In this document: piece after piece, positions 39,222-47,318 of the stretch
Numbering within the stretch: the stretch's first letter is position 1
Layout: each line of letters starts with the position of its first letter
From: Rhizobium sp. JAB6
GTDB taxonomy: Bacteria; Pseudomonadota; Alphaproteobacteria; Rhizobiales; Rhizobiaceae
Direction: 5' to 3'
DNA: 64,000 nt
Assembly (NCBI RefSeq): GCF_003024605.1
Contig: NZ_PYJQ01000001.1
Span: forward strand, 157,001-221,000
The notes under the pieces: model-generated
Database searches by the model: none
Seen by the model: the letters and a program-made list of their open reading frames with translations, nothing else
Told to the model about the DNA's origin: nothing
Made by a program: the position numbers and the translations under genes

Positions 39222-40438
39222 AGGAAGCTCCTCCCATGCGGCCCGGCCGCTATTTCCAGATGACGCGCAACCGTCTCGCCGATATCCGCATAGGTTTGAC
39301 GGATGCCAATAGAGCGCGAGCGGATGCCCGGCCCGTAAGCCATGACGGGCACACGCTCGCGCGTATGATCGGTGCCGCGCCAGGTCGGATCGCAGCCGTG
39401 ATCGGCTGTCAGAATGACGAGATCGCCGGCCTTCAGCTTCTTGTGCACTTCAGGCAAGCGAGCATCGAAGGCTTCGAGCGCTGCGGCATAGCCCGGCACG
39501 TCGCGGCGATGGCCGTAGACCATGTCGAAATCGACGAAATTGGTGAAGACCAGATCGCCATCCTCGGCTTCGTCCATGACCTTCAGCGTCGCATCCATCA
39601 GCGCCATGTTGCCATTGGCCTTGATGACCCTTGAAATACCTTGATGGGCAAAGATATCGCCGATCTTGCCGACGGCATGCACCGTGCGTTCAGCCTTGAC
39701 GAGGCGGTCGAGCAGCGTCGGCTCGGGCGGCAGAACGGAAAAATCGCGGCGATTGCCGGTTCGCTCGAATGTCGCCACCGTTTCGCCGACAAAGGGGCGG
39801 GCGATGACGCGGCCGATATTGTAGGGATCGAGCAGCGTGCGCACGATCTTGCAGAGGCCGATCAGCCGCTCGAGGCCGAAATGCCGTTCATGTGCCGCGA
39901 TCTGGAAGACGGAGTCCGACGAGGTATAGCAGATCGGCTTGCCGCTGCGGATATGTTCCTCTCCAAGCCTGGCGATGATGTCGGTGCCGGATGCGTGGCA
40001 GTTGCCGAGAATCCCTGGCAGGTCGGCGGCCTCGCAGACGGCCTTCACCAGCTCCGGCGGAAAGGCATCGCCCTCGGTCGGAAAGTAACCCCAGTCGAAC
40101 ATGACGGGCGTACCGGCGATCTCCCAATGACCCGAAGGTGTGTCCTTGCCGCGGGAGACTTCGTTGGCACAGCCATAGAGACCATAGAGCTTCTCCGGCT
40201 GCGGCATGCCGGCGGGATAGCTGCCGGTGGCCGTCTTGGCAATTTCCAGCAGCCCGAGCCCGGACATGATCGGCAGGACGAGCGGGCCCTGACGCAGGCC
40301 TTCCCGGTCGGCAGCGCCGGCAGCGCAGAACTCGGCGATATGGCCGAGCGTGTTGGCGCCTTCGTCCCCGTAGCTTGCCGCATCCGAGCCGCCGCCCACG
40401 CCAAAAGAATCCAGAACGAAGAGAAAGGCGCGCGCCAT
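39218..40438 (-). CDS. deoB: Phosphopentomutase
   Basis: This 406-residue Mn-dependent mutase of the alkaline phosphatase superfamily interconverts (deoxy)ribose 1- and 5-phosphate. It links the phosphorylases to DeoC and the pentose phosphate pathway. The N-terminal metal site [12 protein letters not shown], the nucleophile segment GANTLGHIA and the C-terminal [17 protein letters not shown] are all present. It is the first gene of the minus-strand deoB-add unit. Confidence 0.96.
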   Translation of the reverse strand: MARAFLFVLDSFGVGGGSDAASYGDEGANTLGHIAEFCAAGAADREGLRQGPLVLPIMSGLGLLEIAKTATGSYPAGMPQPEKLYGLYGCANEVSRGKDTPSGHWEIAGTPVMFDWGYFPTEGDAFPPELVKAVCEAADLPGILGNCHASGTDIIARLGEEHIRSGKPICYTSSDSVFQIAAHERHFGLERLIGLCKIVRTLLDPYNIGRVIARPFVGETVATFERTGNRRDFSVLPPEPTLLDRLVKAERTVHAVGKIGDIFAHQGISRVIKANGNMALMDATLKVMDEAEDGDLVFTNFVDFDMVYGHRRDVPGYAAALEAFDARLPEVHKKLKAGDLVILTADHGCDPTWRGTDHTRERVPVMAYGPGIRSRSIGIRQTYADIGETVARHLEIAAGPHGRSFL

Positions 40439-40569
40439 AGATCACCCGATAAGAATACCGTCGCCCGGCAAGTCTTCCGGGTTATTGGACCTCACCCATA
40501 TAACGGAGGCGTCGACTTGGCAATTTTCCGGTTGGAAGCGCTGTTTAACACCTCTCAGCGGCGAAGTTT

Positions 40570-41160
40570 TCAGCAGTCGCTGCAGCTGATCGAAGTGCCG
40601 ACACGCTGGCGATAGTAATATTGCCGGCTGATGGTGATCTGGTTTGTGCCGCTCGGCAGGAAATTGGCGCCGAAGCTGAGGAGCTGATAGGGCAGGGCAA
40701 GTTCGCTGCGGACGAGAAATGTGCTCGCCTGGTTCATGTTGGCGGGCAAAGTGACCGTCGAGCCAACCGTATATGGCCTGGTTCCATCCTGCGCCCAGGA
40801 CCATGTGACGGTGGCCTTGCCTGAAGCGTCGATGGTGATGCCGGTGATCTTCAGCGTCAGGCCGGCGGTGCTATAGGGTGCGAAGATAGCACCGGCGACA
40901 GAGGGCATTGTCGCAAGTATGGACTTTGTGACCGACGATTGCTGCGAAATGATATCCGCAATCGAACCGGCCGAACGGCTGGCTCGCTTCGAGGCGCTGA
41001 GGCCGACGGTAAGCTCGAAAGCGCCGAGATAGAGCATCAGCAATACGGGAAAAAGAATGGCGAATTCGATCGCGCCGACGCCACGCTCGTCGCGGCTGAA
41101 TCGTCTCAGGATGCCGCGGCGCGCACCGTCCCTCCCGGTCATGCTCGCGGGGCCGCTCAT
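40570..41160 (-). CDS. TadE/TadG-like pseudopilin 2
   Basis: This 196-residue minor pseudopilin belongs to the Tad pilus system. After a basic N-terminus, ERGVGAIEFAIL near residue 24 gives a prepilin-like processing site (G|VGAIEF) followed by a hydrophobic helix. The rest is a strand-rich periplasmic domain with a C-terminal Cys pair (SCSDC). It overlaps the upstream pseudopilin gene by four bases and may correspond to TadE, TadF or TadG, which cannot be told apart here. Confidence 0.85.
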   Translation of the reverse strand: MSGPASMTGRDGARRGILRRFSRDERGVGAIEFAILFPVLLMLYLGAFELTVGLSASKRASRSAGSIADIISQQSSVTKSILATMPSVAGAIFAPYSTAGLTLKITGITIDASGKATVTWSWAQDGTRPYTVGSTVTLPANMNQASTFLVRSELALPYQLLSFGANFLPSGTNQITISRQYYYRQRVGTSISCSDC

Positions 41161-41777
41161 GGATAATTCTCGTTCTGAAAGGCCGCCGTTGCGACGATGA
41201 GATAGACCGACGCCGAACCGTCGGTCGGATGCACGTTGGTTAGATAGGGGCGCAGCAGATCCGTTATGATCCCCCAGCGATAGTAGGCGCGCACCATGTT
41301 CAGCGATTTGGCACCGCCCGGCGCAAAAGTAAAACCTGTGGTGCTGAGGTCGGAATAGGGATCGGTTGACGACTTGCGTGGGATCGTCGTCGGCATGGAT
41401 GCGAAGCTCGAATAGCTTTCCACATCGAGATAGAGATTTGTCGGCGTCTGTAGTTCGGAAGAAGAGCAGGTAATGAGCACGGAAATCTCATTGCAGAATG
41501 CCTGCCGGAATTGCTGTGAGCTGGTATTGGCCGCCGTAATCTGTCCGGTCCGGATCTGACGCGACAGAGTATCGACGGCGTTCGAAACGACTTGCTCCGC
41601 GGTAAAGGCGACAAAGGTTTCGATAATGGCGAAGATGATCAGAAAATAGGGAATCGCAAGCAGAGCGAATTCAATCGCCGCCGTCCCATCGCGAGAACGC
41701 ATGAGCTCGCGCAATCTGCCCCGGGCACGTTGCCGTGCAGGGCTCGTGTTGGCGAGAAGCGCGTTCGCTGGTGTCAT
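41157..41777 (-). CDS. TadE/TadG-like pseudopilin 1
   Basis: This 206-residue minor pseudopilin has the processing motif G|TAAIEF in RDGTAAIEFALLAIPYF near residue 30, then a single hydrophobic helix and a periplasmic domain. It leads the two-gene pseudopilin unit on the strand opposite the main pilus operon. Tad systems usually need such minor pilins to start assembly. Confidence 0.87.
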   Translation of the reverse strand: MTPANALLANTSPARQRARGRLRELMRSRDGTAAIEFALLAIPYFLIIFAIIETFVAFTAEQVVSNAVDTLSRQIRTGQITAANTSSQQFRQAFCNEISVLITCSSSELQTPTNLYLDVESYSSFASMPTTIPRKSSTDPYSDLSTTGFTFAPGGAKSLNMVRAYYRWGIITDLLRPYLTNVHPTDGSASVYLIVATAAFQNENYP

Positions 41778-41928
41778 AGGTCATCCGCGATGTTTAATGC
41801 GGAGACACTAGAGTTGCTTTCTTGATAATCCGTTTCTCTTCTCTATTCATATTTAGAGGAAACTAGATTATCGAGCGTAAGCCAATTCTTATAAAAGTAC
41901 TTTAGAATATTTTCGTTATTGAATGTTA

Positions 41929-42354
41929 CTATGGCCCTGAGGCGGCGGCCGGCGTCGCCGTATTGTTTTGCTGGGCGTGCTGTTCGCAATTCGGCGTACA
42001 TGATAGGACGGCTCGATCCGTCTGCCGGAAAACACGAACCGTATTGCCTTCATCAATCGACACCAGAATCTGCTCGTCTACGATCGCATTGCCGTCGGTA
42101 TCGAGCAGGATGATGTTGGTCGTGCCGAAGCTGCGGCCGGTCAGCACGATGGTTTTCGGATCGGCGACCGTTGCATCCGCGACCTGCGAATTGCCGACAA
42201 TGACCTTGCTGACGGGGCGATCGAGCTTCAATACGCGCGCGTGATCCATATAAACGCGCAGCATGCTCTCTCCGGCAGCGTGGGAAAGTTGCGGCATGAT
42301 GCCGGCCACGACAACGATGCAGGCAAGGAATGCTGTTCTGCCGCCGATTGGCAT
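41929..42354 (-). CDS. Free-standing CpaC-like pilus N-terminal domain protein
   Basis: This 141-residue exported protein has a signal peptide (about residues 1-26, ending HAA) and one domain homologous to the N-terminal part of the CpaC/RcpA secretin. HARVLKLDRPVSKVIVGN, ADPKTIVLTG and GTTNIILLD match the corresponding segments of the cpaC product encoded nearby. It lacks any secretin channel domain. A polar C-terminal tail has two Cys. It is divergent from the first pilin gene and upstream of the pseudopilin pair. It may assist or cap the secretin; this is inference. Confidence 0.82.
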   Translation of the reverse strand: MPIGGRTAFLACIVVVAGIMPQLSHAAGESMLRVYMDHARVLKLDRPVSKVIVGNSQVADATVADPKTIVLTGRSFGTTNIILLDTDGNAIVDEQILVSIDEGNTVRVFRQTDRAVLSCTPNCEQHAQQNNTATPAAASGP

Positions 42355-42758
42355 GGCTTGGCCTCTTGGAAAGCTGTGGCGAAAAGAATTTCCGGATAGA
42401 ATGGGAAAGAATGGTGAATGAACGATTAAGCTGACCTGGCATCGTTCGATTATGGCTCGGATGTCCCATGCACAACCGTCATCGCCACGTCATCGCGACA
42501 ATCGTGTATTGTTTCGAGACGAAACCTATATCACCCTAATATTCATCCATCTAATAATCTCGATCTGGCTGAAGAAATTCTTTAAAATGCAAGGAAGAAC
42601 ATAAGATGTTTCATTAACTGTTCTATTTTCGCTTTTGTATTTACTATGAGTTAACCTAATTCTTTAAAGCGATGGAAACGGCGCGCGGCTACCGTGCAGT
42701 TCATCCGATCAACGGCAACAGTTGGCGGACGTGCTGTCAACAAAGTGGAGTTAAACTT
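42355..42758. promoter_or_regulatory. Divergent control region of the Tad pilus locus
   Basis: This 404-bp gap separates the minus-strand CpaC-like gene from the first pilin. The part at 42525-42665 is strikingly AT-rich for this genome and probably holds the pilin promoter. From about 42668 a leader begins that is closely repeated upstream of the second pilin, including the block TTCATCCGATCAACGGCAA, so the leader itself is conserved and may carry regulation. Confidence 0.6.
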
Positions 42759-42941
42759 ATGTCCAAGCTTTTTTCGCGTTTTCTGAAGGATGAATCCGGC
42801 GCGACCGCAATTGAATATGGCCTGATCGCCGCCCTGATCTCGGTCGCCATCATCACCGGCGCGACGACCCTCGGAAATACGCTTAGTAACACGTTCCAGA
42901 ACATCTCGAACAAGATGAACACTGCTTCGGCAGCGCATTAA
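42759..42941 (+). CDS. Flp family type IVb pilin 1
   Basis: This 60-residue major pilin precursor has a short basic leader MSKLFSRFLKDESG and prepilin cleavage before ATAIEYG, with the E5-Y6 Flp signature, followed by a single hydrophobic helix and a short polar tail. The prepilin peptidase CpaA encoded downstream should process it. It differs from the second pilin at only a few residues (leader positions 2 and 4, and Lys for Gln near residue 52). A terminator follows at 42980. Confidence 0.95.
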   Translation: MSKLFSRFLKDESGATAIEYGLIAALISVAIITGATTLGNTLSNTFQNISNKMNTASAAH

Positions 42942-42979
42942 TCGGTTCTAGTCGTGTAGCGGAGCGCTTAATGGAGGAA

Positions 42980-43003
42980 CCGCTCAGTAAAGTGAGCGGT
43001 TTT
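42980..43003 (+). terminator. Terminator/attenuator after pilin 1
   Basis: CCGCTCA and TGAGCGG form a 7-bp stem with a six-base loop, followed by TTTT. It is the counterpart of the hairpin after pilin 2. Confidence 0.75.
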
Positions 43004-43187
43004 GCCTTTGAGGTGCGCCAGGTTGGATCATTGTCATTATCGAGGCCGAGGCACTGTTATTTGCCCGCAGTCCATGTCGGTTACGACGATTAGAGCGATG
43101 GTAACGGCGCGCAGCTTCAGTACAATTCATCCGATCAACGGCAATAGTTGTTAGACGTGCTGTCTACGAATTGAATGGAGTAAGTTC

Positions 43188-43370
43188 ATGTTCAAGATTT
43201 TCTCGCGCTTTTTGAAGGATGAATCGGGCGCCACCGCCATCGAATATGGCTTGATCGCCGCTCTGATCTCAGTTGCGATCATTACTGGCGCAACCACCCT
43301 AGGAAATACACTTAGCAACACCTTCCAGAATATTTCGAATCAGATGAATACTGCTTCAGCGGCGCATTGA
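43188..43370 (+). CDS. Flp family type IVb pilin 2
   Basis: This 60-residue pilin precursor is nearly identical to the first (leader MFKIFSRFLKDESG, cleavage before ATAIEYG). It arose with the surrounding sequence by tandem duplication. Both copies keep intact frames and ribosome binding sites (TGGAG), so both are probably expressed. A terminator hairpin follows before cpaA. Confidence 0.95.
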   Translation: MFKIFSRFLKDESGATAIEYGLIAALISVAIITGATTLGNTLSNTFQNISNQMNTASAAH

Positions 43371-43403
43371 TGGATAGTAGTATTGTAACGGAATGCTTGC
43401 GAT

Positions 43404-43432
43404 AAAATCGCTCAGCAAAACGAGCGATTTTT
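43404..43432 (+). terminator. Terminator/attenuator between pilin 2 and cpaA
   Basis: TCGCTC and GAGCGA form a stem preceded by an A run and followed by five Ts. It separates abundant pilin transcript from the assembly genes. It lies inside the longest open frame of cpaA, which argues that cpaA starts after it. Confidence 0.75.
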
Positions 43433-43461
43433 ACGTTGTTAACATAGGACTGGATATTGTC

Positions 43462-43974
43462 GTGGTCGAAGCCGCGGTATTATTTATCTTTCCGCTCTGT
43501 ATGTCGATCGCGGCGATCTCGGATATGCTGACCATGACGATCCCAAATCGTCTGTCGCTGGCGCTCGCGATATCGTTCTTTGTGCTGGCGCCTCTTGTCG
43601 GACTGTCCGTTGCTGAAATCGGCACGCACGTGGCCGGTGCTGGTGCCGTATTCTTTGCCTGTTTCACATTATTCGCACTGAACGTTATGGGTGGTGGTGA
43701 CGCAAAGCTCCTAGCTGCTGCTGCGCTTTGGTTTGGCTTTGATGCATCGCTCCTAGAGTTCTTGGTCTACGTCGCGTTTATCGGCGGTGTAGTTACAATT
43801 TTGATCATGTTGCTCCGCTCGCAGGCCAACACGATCTTGGCCATCGGTCTCCCGCTGCCGAATTCTTTGGTGATCGCCAAGAAAATCCCTTACGGCATCG
43901 CGATCGCGATTGGCGGCATTCTCGCCTTTCCGTCTTCACCAGTCTTGATTGCGGCAACACGCGCCTTGGCTTGA
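43462..43974 (+). CDS. cpaA: Prepilin peptidase CpaA (A24 family)
   Basis: This inner-membrane aspartic peptidase cleaves the Flp prepilin leaders. The two catalytic Asp motifs are ISDMLTMTIPN near residue 18 and GGGDAKL near residue 76, with six hydrophobic segments. The longest frame begins at ATG 43393, but a terminator hairpin lies within its first codons. Family N-termini begin about where the GTG at 43462 is, so that start (170 residues) is preferred; 43393 remains possible. Confidence 0.85.
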   Translation: MVEAAVLFIFPLCMSIAAISDMLTMTIPNRLSLALAISFFVLAPLVGLSVAEIGTHVAGAGAVFFACFTLFALNVMGGGDAKLLAAAALWFGFDASLLEFLVYVAFIGGVVTILIMLLRSQANTILAIGLPLPNSLVIAKKIPYGIAIAIGGILAFPSSPVLIAATRALA

Positions 43975-44124
43975 GGTGGCGAGAAAAAACAACTCGCATA
44001 TATATTTCTAATACACCAAGTAATCACGGTTAAATAACAATAAATGTAACCACCCATTAACCATAATTACACCAATTGCCGGTCATTCTGCAGGGCGAAG
44101 AATCCTGTTCCTCAAGGAATGACC

Positions 44125-44940
44125 ATGAAACCCGCTCGCATAATGATACTCGCTGTGGCAGCCGTCGCGGCCGGGATGGCCGGTCTGCTGGCGATGCGCC
44201 TGGCTAGTTCGCGCGATATCGTTCCCCAGCAGATCGCGGCGGTCGTTGAGAAGGAGGCGACGGTCAACGTCCTTGTTGCCGGTGCCAATCTGCCTGTCGG
44301 CGCACGTCTTAACGAACAGTCGGTCCATTGGATGCCTTGGCCTGAAAGCGGTCTGGTCAAAGGCCTCATCACGGAACGCGAACGACCCGATGCGCCGAAA
44401 GATCTGACCGGCGCGGTTGTTCGCCTCCCGATCTTCGAGGGCGAGCCCATTCGCGAGGAGAAGGTTGCCGATTCAAACAGCCGTATCCTTTCGTCCTTGC
44501 TGCCGGCGGGCAAGCGGGCGGTCGCAACGGAGATTTCCGTCTCCACAGGAGCCGGCGGCTTTATCCTTCCGAACGACCGCGTCGACGTGATCATGGTGCG
44601 CAAGGGCTCACAGCAGCAACTCGTCACCGAAACCGTGCTCAGCAACGTTCGCGTTTTGGCAGTCGATCAGCAGATCGAGGAAAAGCAGGACGGAAGCAAA
44701 GCCGTCGTCGGCGCAACCGCGACGCTGGAGCTGACGCCGGACCAGACGAAGGTCCTGGCGGTCGCTCATCAGATGGCCGATCGCTTGACATTGGCATTGC
44801 GCTCCGTTGCCGACGCACAGCAGCCCGATACGACGGCTGCCGATTATCTGCTGGCCGGCGACAATGGCGGCAGCATGATCCAGGTCATCAAATCGGGAGC
44901 GATCGTGACCGACGGCCCCACCGGGCCGAAGCCGCAGTGA
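44125..44940 (+). CDS. cpaB: Flp pilus assembly protein CpaB
   Basis: This 271-residue periplasmic protein is anchored by an N-terminal helix (residues 5-24) and carries an SAF domain typical of RcpC/CpaB, with NVLVAGANLPVGARL near residue 48. It is thought to act with the secretin. The ATG at 44125 is chosen because AAGGA lies six bases before it; the ATG at 44119 is too close. It begins the operon that continues through cpaC to tadC. Confidence 0.93.
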   Translation: MKPARIMILAVAAVAAGMAGLLAMRLASSRDIVPQQIAAVVEKEATVNVLVAGANLPVGARLNEQSVHWMPWPESGLVKGLITERERPDAPKDLTGAVVRLPIFEGEPIREEKVADSNSRILSSLLPAGKRAVATEISVSTGAGGFILPNDRVDVIMVRKGSQQQLVTETVLSNVRVLAVDQQIEEKQDGSKAVVGATATLELTPDQTKVLAVAHQMADRLTLALRSVADAQQPDTTAADYLLAGDNGGSMIQVIKSGAIVTDGPTGPKPQ

Positions 44941-44954
44941 GAAGGGGCGAGACC

Positions 44955-46481
44955 ATGTTAAAGACAAGCAAGAAAGCCAGCCTGCCTCTCGCCTTTGGCC
45001 TCTCCTTCTCCGTTGCCTTTGCCGGGCTGCCTCTGGGCCCGGCCTTTCTGCGCGTGCCTCGGGCTTTCGCGGGCGGTTCGGATAGTATCGTGACCATAGC
45101 CGGCCTCGGCACGAAGCGCACTTTGAAGCTTGGTCTCAACAAGGCACTAGTCGTCGATCTGCCGGCCGATGCTCACGACATCCTTGTCTCCGATCCTAAG
45201 ATGGCCGATGCGGTGACGCGAACCTCACGCCGCATCTATCTTTTCGGCAAGACTGTCGGCCAGACCAACATCTTCATCTTCGGTGCCGACGGCAAGGAGA
45301 TCGTCAGCCTCGACCTCCAGATCGAGCGCGATATTGCTGGCCTGCAGGATAACATCAAGCGCTTCATCCCGGACTCCGATATCAACGTCGAGATCATCTC
45401 CGACAACATCGTCCTCACCGGCATCGTGCGCACGCCGCAGGATTCGATCCGCGCACAGCAGCTCGCCCAAGCCTTCCTCAAGGGAGGCGAAGCGACGACA
45501 CGAAATCAGACCGCCTCCGGCAGCGGCGACAACAACGCAGTCGCCATTTTCGCCGAAGGGCGGCAGACTTCGCAGATCGTCAACATGCTGCAGATCGAAG
45601 GCGAGGATCAGGTGACGCTCAAGGTGACCGTCGCCGAAATCAAGCGCAGCGTCCTGAAGCAGATTGGTTTCGACAACCTGGTCAGCAATTCCTCTGGCCT
45701 GGGCGTCGCTCAACTCGGCAATATCGGAAACAGCGGAACCACAAATTTCCTGGGAGTAAACGGCGATCCCACAAACGCTACCGGGGCGGGTGGTATCTCG
45801 ACACTCTTCAAATACGCGCTCGGCAAATACAATATCAGCACCTATCTGAATGCTCTCGAGCAGGCAGGTGCCGTGCGTACCTTGGCGGAGCCGACATTGA
45901 CCGCCATTTCCGGACAGGCTGCCACCTTCAATTCCGGTGGTCAGACGCTCTATTCCACGACCGACAAGGACGGCAACACGACGATTACGCCCTATACCTA
46001 TGGTATTACGCTGGCCTTCACGCCTGTGGTCCTGGCCGGTGGTCGCATCAGCCTGCATGTGCAGACGCAGGTCTCGGAACCCGTCGCATCGTCATCCACC
46101 CCGACCTACAACCAGCGTGCCGCCAATACTTCCGTCGAGCTGCCATCCGGGGGATCGATCGCGCTTGCCGGCTTGCTGAGCGATAACGTGCAGCAGACGA
46201 CCTCGGGAACGCCGGGTGCATCGAAGATTCCGATCCTGGGTGCTCTGTTCCGTCAGAAGAGCTTCCAGCGGGATGAGAGCGAGCTGGTGATTATCGCGAC
46301 ACCCTATCTCGTGCGCCCCGTAGCGCGTAACAAGCTTGCCCGTCCCGACGACAATTTTTCTCCGACGAACGATGCCGGTGTCTTCTTTATGAACCGTGTC
46401 AACAAGATCTACGGCCGCAAGGATGGTCCGCCGGTCGCCGATGCCGATTTCCACGGCACAGTCGGCTTCATCTACAAGTGA
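44955..46481 (+). CDS. cpaC: Tad pilus outer-membrane secretin CpaC
   Basis: This 508-residue outer-membrane channel serves the Flp pilus. After a signal peptide (to about residue 35) come the pilus N-terminal domain (LGLNKALVVDLPADAHDI near residue 57), a BON-like segment, and the type II/III secretin domain with VRTLAEPTLTAISGQAATF near residue 310 and the GGSIALAGLL signature near 400. A Gly/Asn-rich stretch near residues 245-280 is typical of the family. It is part of the cpaB-cpaC-cpaD run. Confidence 0.95.
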   Translation: MLKTSKKASLPLAFGLSFSVAFAGLPLGPAFLRVPRAFAGGSDSIVTIAGLGTKRTLKLGLNKALVVDLPADAHDILVSDPKMADAVTRTSRRIYLFGKTVGQTNIFIFGADGKEIVSLDLQIERDIAGLQDNIKRFIPDSDINVEIISDNIVLTGIVRTPQDSIRAQQLAQAFLKGGEATTRNQTASGSGDNNAVAIFAEGRQTSQIVNMLQIEGEDQVTLKVTVAEIKRSVLKQIGFDNLVSNSSGLGVAQLGNIGNSGTTNFLGVNGDPTNATGAGGISTLFKYALGKYNISTYLNALEQAGAVRTLAEPTLTAISGQAATFNSGGQTLYSTTDKDGNTTITPYTYGITLAFTPVVLAGGRISLHVQTQVSEPVASSSTPTYNQRAANTSVELPSGGSIALAGLLSDNVQQTTSGTPGASKIPILGALFRQKSFQRDESELVIIATPYLVRPVARNKLARPDDNFSPTNDAGVFFMNRVNKIYGRKDGPPVADADFHGTVGFIYK

Positions 46482-46492
46482 GGAGCGGGAGC

Positions 46493-47287
46493 ATGACGCC
46501 AGCCTTTTCAACGAGGGCAACGAGAGAGCAAGAGATGGCCAGCCTCGAACGCAATATACCCCGCGGTGCCCGGCCTATACCCTGCGGTGCCCGGCCTCGT
46601 TTTTCAAGATCGATGCTGATCCTCCCGACATTGGCGCTGATATCAGCCGTCAGCAGTTGCGCGGGCTCCCCAGATGGCATGACGACGAGCGCCCTCAGGG
46701 ATGACTATCGCCAACGGCATCCCATCGTGCTCACCGAAAAGGAGCATAGCGTCGATATACCGGTCGCGGCCAGTGATCGGCACCTGACAACAGGCATGCG
46801 CGATTCGGTTCGGGGTTTCGTGCAAGATTATCGCGCCCATGCAAGCGGCACGGTGGAAATCCTGTCGCCGCGGCAATCGCCAAATGCCTTCGCCGCATCG
46901 GCGCTCGACTCGCAAATCCGTCGGGAGCTGGTCACGAACGGCATTCCGTCGGCGCGAATTGTCAACAGCTATTACCCGGCGGGCGGCCCGGGCGATGCTG
47001 CGCCGATCCGCCTGCGCTTTACCGCAACGACGGCGGCCACCAATGCCTGCGGCCAGTGGCCGGACGACCTTTCCGACAACGCTTTCGACAATCAGAACTA
47101 TTATAATTTCGGCTGTGCGACGCAGCATAATCTGGCGGCGCAGGTCGCCAATCCGACCGATTTGATTTCGCCGCGCGCGATGACGCCGATCGATGCCGAT
47201 CAGCGCAGCAAGGTCATCAGCGATTATCGCAGCGGCTCAACTCCGACCAGCACGGCGACGGTCGGCGGCTTCGGTAGCGGAAATTGA
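46493..47287 (+). CDS. cpaD: Pilus assembly lipoprotein CpaD
   Basis: This 264-residue CpaD-family lipoprotein has a lipobox in SAVSSCAGS, placed after an unusually long N-terminal stretch of about 30 residues before the hydrophobic segment. The first part includes a short tandem repeat (GARPIPCGARP, near 46560-46600) that may be a recent expansion, so the true start could be an internal ATG before SMLILPTLAL. The conserved RHPIVLTEKEHSVDIP near residue 75 and the C-terminal NFGCATQHNLAAQV identify the family. The role is pilus assembly at the outer membrane with CpaC. Confidence 0.9.
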   Translation: MTPAFSTRATREQEMASLERNIPRGARPIPCGARPRFSRSMLILPTLALISAVSSCAGSPDGMTTSALRDDYRQRHPIVLTEKEHSVDIPVAASDRHLTTGMRDSVRGFVQDYRAHASGTVEILSPRQSPNAFAASALDSQIRRELVTNGIPSARIVNSYYPAGGPGDAAPIRLRFTATTAATNACGQWPDDLSDNAFDNQNYYNFGCATQHNLAAQVANPTDLISPRAMTPIDADQRSKVISDYRSGSTPTSTATVGGFGSGN

Positions 47288-47318
47288 ACGCAAGAGGCCG
47301 GCGGAACAGGATGAAATC

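Larger units (their letters stand above)
42668..43525 (+). repeat. Tandem duplication of leader, pilin, terminator and start of cpaA
   Basis: Copy 1 runs from about 42668 to 43090 and copy 2 from about 43092 to 43525, with a period of about 426-429 bp. Leader, pilin, terminator hairpin and the first roughly 75 bases of cpaA are all represented twice. In copy 1 the cpaA part (about 43021-43090) has decayed and is no longer open. Confidence 0.8.
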
